A DNA stretch of 64,000 nucleotides, taken from positions 124,001 through 188,000 of the forward strand of contig NZ_NHOC01000001.1 in assembly GCF_002157465.1 (NCBI RefSeq), in the 5' to 3' direction. Of the stretch, positions 59,433-64,000 are shown piece by piece (position 1 is the first letter of the stretch; every line of letters begins with the position of its first letter). The stretch is from Butyricicoccus porcorum. Lineage in GTDB: Bacteria; Bacillota; Clostridia; Oscillospirales; Butyricicoccaceae. Both the position numbers and the translations under genes were made by a program. The notes under the pieces were generated by a model that was not told the origin of the DNA, did not search any database, and saw only the letters and a program-made list of their open reading frames with translations.

Positions 59433-61202
59433 TTGACCGATTCCCACGGACGCACCCGCTCCACCCGCGAGCTGCTGCGCCGCTTTGTCCCGTATTTCCG
59501 GCCGTATCTGCCGGTTCTGATTTTTGACCTGTTCTGCGCCGCCCTCACGACCATCTGTGAGCTCGCACTGCCGGTCATTGTCCGCTATGTCACCAACCTC
59601 GCGCAGTACAACCTGTCCGCACTCACAGTTTCTGTCATCGTGCGCATCGGCCTGCTGTATCTCGTGCTGCGCATCATCGACACCGCAGGTGCTTATTTCA
59701 TGGCGAACATCGGCCATGTCATGGGCGCGCGCATTGAAACCGACATGCGCCGTGAATTATTTGCACACCTGCAAACGCTTTCCTTCCGGTACTATGCCAA
59801 CGCAAAGGTCGGACAGCTGATGGCGCGCATCACCTCTGACCTGTTTGATGTCACGGAATTTGCCCATCACTGCCCGGAGGAATTTTTCATTGCGGGCGTC
59901 AAAATCGCCGTATCCTTTGTCATCCTGCTGTCGGTCAACGTCCCGCTGACGCTGGTTACCTTTGCCGTGCTGCCGATTATGCTGCTGTGCTGCTACAAAT
60001 TCAACCGCAGAATGCGCGAAACCTTTAAGGAATCGCGCTGGCAGGTCGGTGAAATCAATGCACAGGTTGAGGATTCCCTGCTCGGCATCCGCGTCGTCAA
60101 ATCGTTCGCGCAGGAGGAAACCGAGCAGCAGAAATTTGACGAGGGCAACCGCCGCTGGCTGGCATTGAAAAAACTTAATTATTTCTGGATGGGCGGTTTT
60201 CAGGCGACAACCCGCGGTTTTGACGGCCTGATGAACCTCGTCGTGCTGGTCTGCGGCAGTCTGTTCCTGCTGCGCGGTGCGATTGTCCCCGGCGACTTTG
60301 TCGCTTATCTGCTGTATGTTCAGACACTGCTGACCTCCATCCGCCGCATTGTCGAATTTGCCGAGCAGTTCCAGCGCGGCATGACCGGCATTGACCGCTT
60401 TCTCGAAATCATGGACGAACAGCCGGATATCACCGATTCCCCCCATGCCATCCCATGCGAGCACGTGCGCGGTGAAATCGACTTCGACGATGTATCGTTC
60501 TCCTATGAAGACGATGCAGGCGAAGTGCTCGGACACATCAACCTGCATGTCGATGCCGGACAGAACATCGCAATTGTCGGTCCATCCGGCGGCGGAAAAA
60601 CTACTCTTTGTAATTTAATCCCGAGATTTTACGATGTGACAAGTGGTTCCGTCCGTCTGGACGGCACGGATGTGCGCGACCTCCAGCTGCATTCCCTGCG
60701 TTCCCACATCGGCGTTGTACAGCAGGACAACTATCTGTTCTCCGGTACAGTACTGCACAACATCGAATATGGCCGTCCGGGCGCCTCGCGTGAGGATATC
60801 ATCCGCGCGGCAAAGCTCGCGGGCGCACATGAATTTATCTCCGCCCTGCCGAATGGCTATGACACATTTATCGGTGAGCGCGGCGTCAAGCTCTCCGGCG
60901 GACAGAAGCAGCGCATCTCCATCGCGCGCGTATTCCTCAAGGATCCTCCGGTTCTCATCCTCGACGAAGCCACCAGCGCGCTCGACAACGAGAGCGAACG
61001 CATTGTTCAGCAATCACTTGATACACTCGCACGCGGGCGCACTGTGTTCACCATTGCGCACCGCCTGACCACCATCCGCGGCGCAGACCGTATTCTTGTG
61101 CTGACTGCCGACGGCATCGCCGAACAGGGTACCCATGACGAACTGATTGCAAAAGGTGGTATCTACAAAGAACTATATAGCATGTATTCTGATATGCGGT
61201 GA
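59433..61202 (+). CDS. ABC exporter, fused membrane and ATPase domains (MsbA/LmrA type)
   Basis: Half-transporter (589 aa) that works as a dimer. Six membrane helices (about residues 20-310; MGARIETDMRRELFAHLQTL is the typical loop after TM2), then the ATPase domain: GPSGGGKTTLCNLIPRFYDV (Walker A), LSGGQKQRISIARVFLKDP (signature), VLILDEATSALDNESE (Walker B) and FTIAHRLTTIR (H-loop). Cargo unknown (drug, lipid or peptide). I start it at the TTG at 59433 with AAAGGA ahead because the promoter overlaps the upstream ATG; spacing of 12 bases is long, so the start is uncertain. Confidence 0.92.
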   Translation: MTDSHGRTRSTRELLRRFVPYFRPYLPVLIFDLFCAALTTICELALPVIVRYVTNLAQYNLSALTVSVIVRIGLLYLVLRIIDTAGAYFMANIGHVMGARIETDMRRELFAHLQTLSFRYYANAKVGQLMARITSDLFDVTEFAHHCPEEFFIAGVKIAVSFVILLSVNVPLTLVTFAVLPIMLLCCYKFNRRMRETFKESRWQVGEINAQVEDSLLGIRVVKSFAQEETEQQKFDEGNRRWLALKKLNYFWMGGFQATTRGFDGLMNLVVLVCGSLFLLRGAIVPGDFVAYLLYVQTLLTSIRRIVEFAEQFQRGMTGIDRFLEIMDEQPDITDSPHAIPCEHVRGEIDFDDVSFSYEDDAGEVLGHINLHVDAGQNIAIVGPSGGGKTTLCNLIPRFYDVTSGSVRLDGTDVRDLQLHSLRSHIGVVQQDNYLFSGTVLHNIEYGRPGASREDIIRAAKLAGAHEFISALPNGYDTFIGERGVKLSGGQKQRISIARVFLKDPPVLILDEATSALDNESERIVQQSLDTLARGRTVFTIAHRLTTIRGADRILVLTADGIAEQGTHDELIAKGGIYKELYSMYSDMR

Positions 61203-61216
61203 ACATTCCCGCACTG

Positions 61217-61245
61217 CACCCTTCGCTTCGGCGAAGGGTGTTTTT
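61217..61245 (+). terminator. Terminator of the ABC exporter gene
   Basis: CACCCTTCGC / GCGAAGGGTG stem with a 4-nt loop, then TTTTT. The following 225 bases to the MATE gene hold no supported gene. Confidence 0.85.
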
Positions 61246-61472
61246 GATTGCGCCCAGTTTCCTGCACATCTGGAAATTTCTGCATGATTTTATTCGTTAT
61301 TTTGTCCAAAAAATCACAAAGAATTTTGTATAAAACGGCGAACAAAATTCATTCAAAACCTGTTCAACTTTGCGCTATCCAAATGCAGTACGGTGTGCTA
61401 CAATCTCAATGCATAAAAAAGGGTCATGCAATCGCATACATTTTTCACACAAACTAAGGGAGATATACCATC

Positions 61473-62912
61473 ATGATGACAGATATGACCAAGGGGTCAC
61501 CATTCAAAATTCTGCTGAAATTTGTCCTTCCGATGCTGTTGAGCATGGTATTTCAGCAGATGTACAATCTGGCAGACAGTGTCATTGCCGGACGGTATCT
61601 GGGTGTCGATGCACTGGCGGCAACCGGTGCGGCGTACCCGATTACCGTACTGTTTCTCGCCGTTGCCACCGGCGCCAGTCTCGGCAGCTCGGTTGTCATT
61701 TCTCAGCTGTTTGGCGCACATGACCATGTGCGCATGCGCGCAGCAGTCAACACCGCAGTCATCACGCTCATTACACTGTCGCTGGTGCTGACAGTTGCCG
61801 GACAGATCGCCTGCCCGGCACTGATGTCCTTCATCAACACGCCGAAGGATATCTTTGAGCCGACCATGGTTTACCTGCGCATTTATATCGCAGGCCTGCT
61901 GTTCCTGTTCCTCTATAATACGGCGACGGCCATTTTCAACGGCCTCGGCGACAGCCGCACGCCGCTGTATTTCCTCGCTTTTTCCACGACATTCAATGTC
62001 ATTCTCGATGTTCTGTTTGTCACTACATTTGATATGGGCATTGCAGGTGTCGGCTGGGCAACCCTGATCGCACAGGGTCTGTCCTCCATTCTGGCAATCC
62101 TCACACTGGTGCGCCGCCTGTCCCGCATCAAGACCGAGCGCAAGCCGGCGCGCTTTGACACGCATCTGCTGCGCCGCATGAGTCTGATTGCCATTCCGTC
62201 CATCTGCCAGCAGTCGTTTGTCTCAATCGGCGTATTTTTTGTACAGGGCCTCGTCAATTCGCTCGGGCCGTTTACCGTCGCAGGCTTTTCTGCCGCGCTC
62301 AAGGTCAGCACCTTTGCGCTGATGGTGATGAACTCGCTGCCGAATGCACTGTCCAGCTATGCGGCACAGAACATCGGCGCACAGGATATCCCGCGCGTGC
62401 GTCAGGGTATCCGCGCCTGCGTCCTCATGTCTGAGATCATTATTTGCAGTATCATCGCGCTGTTCTTCTTCGCCGGAGATCAGATTCTCGGTCTGTTTAT
62501 GGGCAGCGATGCCAACGGCTCCGTCATCAACATCGGCGTACAATATCTGCTGATTGTCGCACCGTTCTATCCGCTGGTCGGCGTCAAAAACTGCTGTGAC
62601 AGCGTCCTGCGCGGCGGCGGTGCCATGGGGCCGTTTATGGTCACCACGCTGGCTGACCTCGTACTGCGCGTCGTACTCGCCTATGCACTGATGCCGATCT
62701 GCGGCTTCGCTGGCATCTGTTATGCCTATCCGCTCGGCTGGATCATCGGCACTTCTATTTCCATTATCTTTTACATTTCCAACATCTGGATTCCGAAATA
62801 TATGCGTCAGGCCAAACAGCAGGGCTTTGTCCTCCATCCGATCTGCCGTGCGGAGGAGGAACAGAAGCAGCAGACACATCGTCTGCATCTGCCCTTCGCA
62901 GTCCGGCACTGA
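61473..62912 (+). CDS. MATE family multidrug/cation exporter (copy 2)
   Basis: Second MATE exporter (479 aa, about twelve helices). It opens MTKGSPFKILLKFVLPMLLS and has FQQMYNLADSVIAGRYLGVD (N-lobe cation-site region), ATGASLGSSVVISQLFGAHD and, in the C-lobe, SYAAQNIGAQDIPRVRQGIR. It belongs to a different subgroup from copy 1 by these blocks. AAGGGAGATATACC precedes the ATG pair. Downstream of the ABC exporter on the same strand but separated from it by a terminator. Confidence 0.93.
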   Translation: MMTDMTKGSPFKILLKFVLPMLLSMVFQQMYNLADSVIAGRYLGVDALAATGAAYPITVLFLAVATGASLGSSVVISQLFGAHDHVRMRAAVNTAVITLITLSLVLTVAGQIACPALMSFINTPKDIFEPTMVYLRIYIAGLLFLFLYNTATAIFNGLGDSRTPLYFLAFSTTFNVILDVLFVTTFDMGIAGVGWATLIAQGLSSILAILTLVRRLSRIKTERKPARFDTHLLRRMSLIAIPSICQQSFVSIGVFFVQGLVNSLGPFTVAGFSAALKVSTFALMVMNSLPNALSSYAAQNIGAQDIPRVRQGIRACVLMSEIIICSIIALFFFAGDQILGLFMGSDANGSVINIGVQYLLIVAPFYPLVGVKNCCDSVLRGGGAMGPFMVTTLADLVLRVVLAYALMPICGFAGICYAYPLGWIIGTSISIIFYISNIWIPKYMRQAKQQGFVLHPICRAEEEQKQQTHRLHLPFAVRH

Positions 62913-62922
62913 TTTCAAATAT

Positions 62923-62954
62923 AAATCCGCAGGCAATGTGCCTGCGGATTTTTC
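62923..62954. terminator. Bidirectional terminator between MATE copy 2 and the CmpB-family gene
   Basis: AAATCCGCAGGCA / TGCCTGCGGATTT with a 3-nt loop; T tract TTTTT on the plus strand. Confidence 0.85.
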
Positions 62955-62975
62955 TGCCCCAAAACAGAGAATGCT

Positions 62976-63809
62976 TCACTTTTTCCAGTTTTTCTTTTCC
63001 AGTTCCGCACGCAGCTGGCGCATCGATTCGGCAAAACGGCGGCTGCTCGCGGACGGATGTGCCTTCAGGATGGCACGGTTAAAGTAACGGTTCTGATGCT
63101 CCAGTCGGCGCATAAATTCCAGGCGCAGCAGTTCTGCGCGCTCCTCCTGTGCCTTCTGACGGCGGCGATTGTCCTCACGGATATCCTCGCCCAGCTCCTC
63201 CAGCCGGTCACGCGCTTCTGCACGGGCCAGCTCAAGCTGAACACGCGCTTCCTCCAGCTGCATGCGCACGCGTTCCATTTCCTCGAGCACATGACGCAGG
63301 TTAAATGCAGCACGGAACGAAACAATGACATCGCTGACAAAGACACAGCTGATGACAATGACCACGATGAGCAAGGCAAGGTGCGGCAGGCGTTCCACCC
63401 AGCGCCCGATCGGCGGATGAATGAAATGGATGAGCAGCAGGGAGAGAAAGCCCCATGCAATCGACGATTGCAGGCAGATATACCCATTGATATTGCCCTT
63501 TTTGCCGGTATAATCCCAGTATCGCATTTTAAACAGCAGTTCCATGACATATCCGGTAATATATTCCAGAAGAGTGGGGAAGACAACGCCGAGTACAAAT
63601 ACGGCAAATGAATTCTCCTTCACCGGCAGACAGACAAGCAGAATGCAGAGCGCACCGGAACCGTAAATCGGCAGCAGCGGCGCGCGCAGGAAGCCACGGT
63701 TGACCCAATGGTGCTCCAGCAGGGAAACATAGGCGGATTCAAAGCACCAGCCAAAAAAGCAGTAGATATAAAACAGCAGCATCCACTGCTCCAATGAATA
63801 GATGTGCAT
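62976..63809 (-). CDS. Putative ABC transporter permease of the CmpB family (DUF1113)
   Basis: 277 residues: about five to six membrane helices in the first 165 residues, then a cytosolic coiled coil of about 90 residues (VLEEMERVRMQLEEARVQLE, ELARAEARDRLEELGEDIRE). Family blocks: FYIYCFFGWCFESAYVSL, VNRGFLRAPLLPIYGSGAL, LLEYITGYVMELLFKMRYWD and YICLQSSIAWGFLSLL. Despite the family name no ATPase partner is nearby, and transport has not been shown for these proteins. The long coiled coil is an extension at the C-terminus. ATG at 63809 follows AAAGGAGGTG. Confidence 0.82.
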   Translation of the reverse strand: MHIYSLEQWMLLFYIYCFFGWCFESAYVSLLEHHWVNRGFLRAPLLPIYGSGALCILLVCLPVKENSFAVFVLGVVFPTLLEYITGYVMELLFKMRYWDYTGKKGNINGYICLQSSIAWGFLSLLLIHFIHPPIGRWVERLPHLALLIVVIVISCVFVSDVIVSFRAAFNLRHVLEEMERVRMQLEEARVQLELARAEARDRLEELGEDIREDNRRRQKAQEERAELLRLEFMRRLEHQNRYFNRAILKAHPSASSRRFAESMRQLRAELEKKNWKK

Positions 63810-63931
63810 ATCACACCTCCTTTATATTGACACAGTATAGCGGATTTTGTCGAATGATGCAACAACTGCCGGGAAATATGCTATACTAAAAGATAAGATA
63901 TATTTCGATGTATGCATAGGAGGAATTTGCT

Positions 63932-64000
63932 ATGAAAACTGCACTGGTTACCGGTGCATCGTCCGGAATCGGGCGTGAAATTGCCCGTGAGCTGAGCCGC
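63932..64000 (+). CDS. Short-chain dehydrogenase/reductase, N-terminal start (cut by window edge)
   Basis: Only 23 codons are in the window. They read MKTALVTGASSGIGREIARE, the classical SDR nucleotide-binding TGxxxGIG motif at residues 7-14. AGGAGG lies nine bases before the ATG and a TATACT box at about 63882-63887. The substrate is not readable from this part. Confidence 0.85.
   Translation, partial: MKTALVTGASSGIGREIARELSR

Overview
The window looks like chromosomal DNA of an anaerobic, endospore-forming member of the Clostridia with fairly high GC. An Oscillospirales-type relative, perhaps Butyricicoccaceae, is my inference; no rRNA is present to settle it. Evidence for this: a spoVAC-spoVAD-spoVAE operon behind a sigma-G-like promoter, a four-subunit 2-oxoacid:ferredoxin oxidoreductase, glycogen synthase, CIRCE/HrcA control, a T-box leader and an FMN riboswitch. 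I saw no tRNA, rRNA, CRISPR array, prophage or full insertion sequence. Genes lie on both strands in short operons, usually with clear sigma-A promoters (17-18 nt spacers) and hairpin-plus-U-run terminators.

Layout. 1-3.2 kb: gdpP-rplI-dnaB (c-di-AMP turnover, ribosomal protein L9, replicative helicase), leftward. 3.3-5.7 kb: membrane acyltransferase and AI-2E-type permease. 5.8-9.3 kb: T-box leader whose specifier reads as isoleucine, then the gamma-delta-alpha-beta oxidoreductase operon. 9.4-14.3 kb: ABC ATPase plus a large FtsX-type permease with a long coiled coil, and an SGNH hydrolase. 14.4-15.7 kb: ACT-containing homoserine dehydrogenase. 15.8-16.1 kb: a tiny type I toxin with an antisense RNA promoter. 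16.1-18.2 kb: a decayed gene fragment and the spoVA operon. 18.2-25.6 kb: glgA, a zinc-ribbon protein built of 27-residue repeats, a candidate structured RNA, a small membrane protein, htpG under CIRCE, mscL, a 54-residue membrane protein and a VanZ-like protein.

25.6-34.8 kb: MATE exporter with an attenuator-like leader, purA, DUF1287 protein, AEC transporter, DUF975 protein, a ricin-lectin protein with a histone-like tail, a cytidylate-kinase-like protein and a putative metal exporter whose stop codon is formed by a 160-bp MITE-like insertion. 35.0-40.6 kb: asymmetric ABC-F ATPase, an AT-rich MFS transporter and a Ca2+-type P-ATPase. 40.9-44.7 kb: FMN riboswitch and ribD-ribE-ribBA-ribH. 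44.8-52.9 kb: an EF-G-like GTPase with altered G motifs, a 1652-residue acidic repeat protein ending in what looks like a catalytically dead metal P-type ATPase, and rlmB. 53.2-57.2 kb: ACT protein-hom-thrB-aspartokinase operon (threonine branch). 57.5-58.4 kb: Mrp/NBP35 ATPase. 58.5-59.3 kb: a probable type III toxin-antitoxin locus (promoter, two 53-nt repeats, terminator, toxin). 59.4-64 kb: ABC exporter, second MATE exporter, CmpB-family membrane protein and the start of an SDR gene.

The most unusual items are the acidic-repeat/pseudo-P-ATPase protein, the type III and type I toxin-antitoxin loci, the Ile-type T-box ahead of an oxidoreductase, the unassigned structured RNA near 21.4 kb, and two proteins (19990-21192 and 47157-52115) that carry many copies of acidic-Thr-x-hydrophobic motifs, which could be kinase target arrays.
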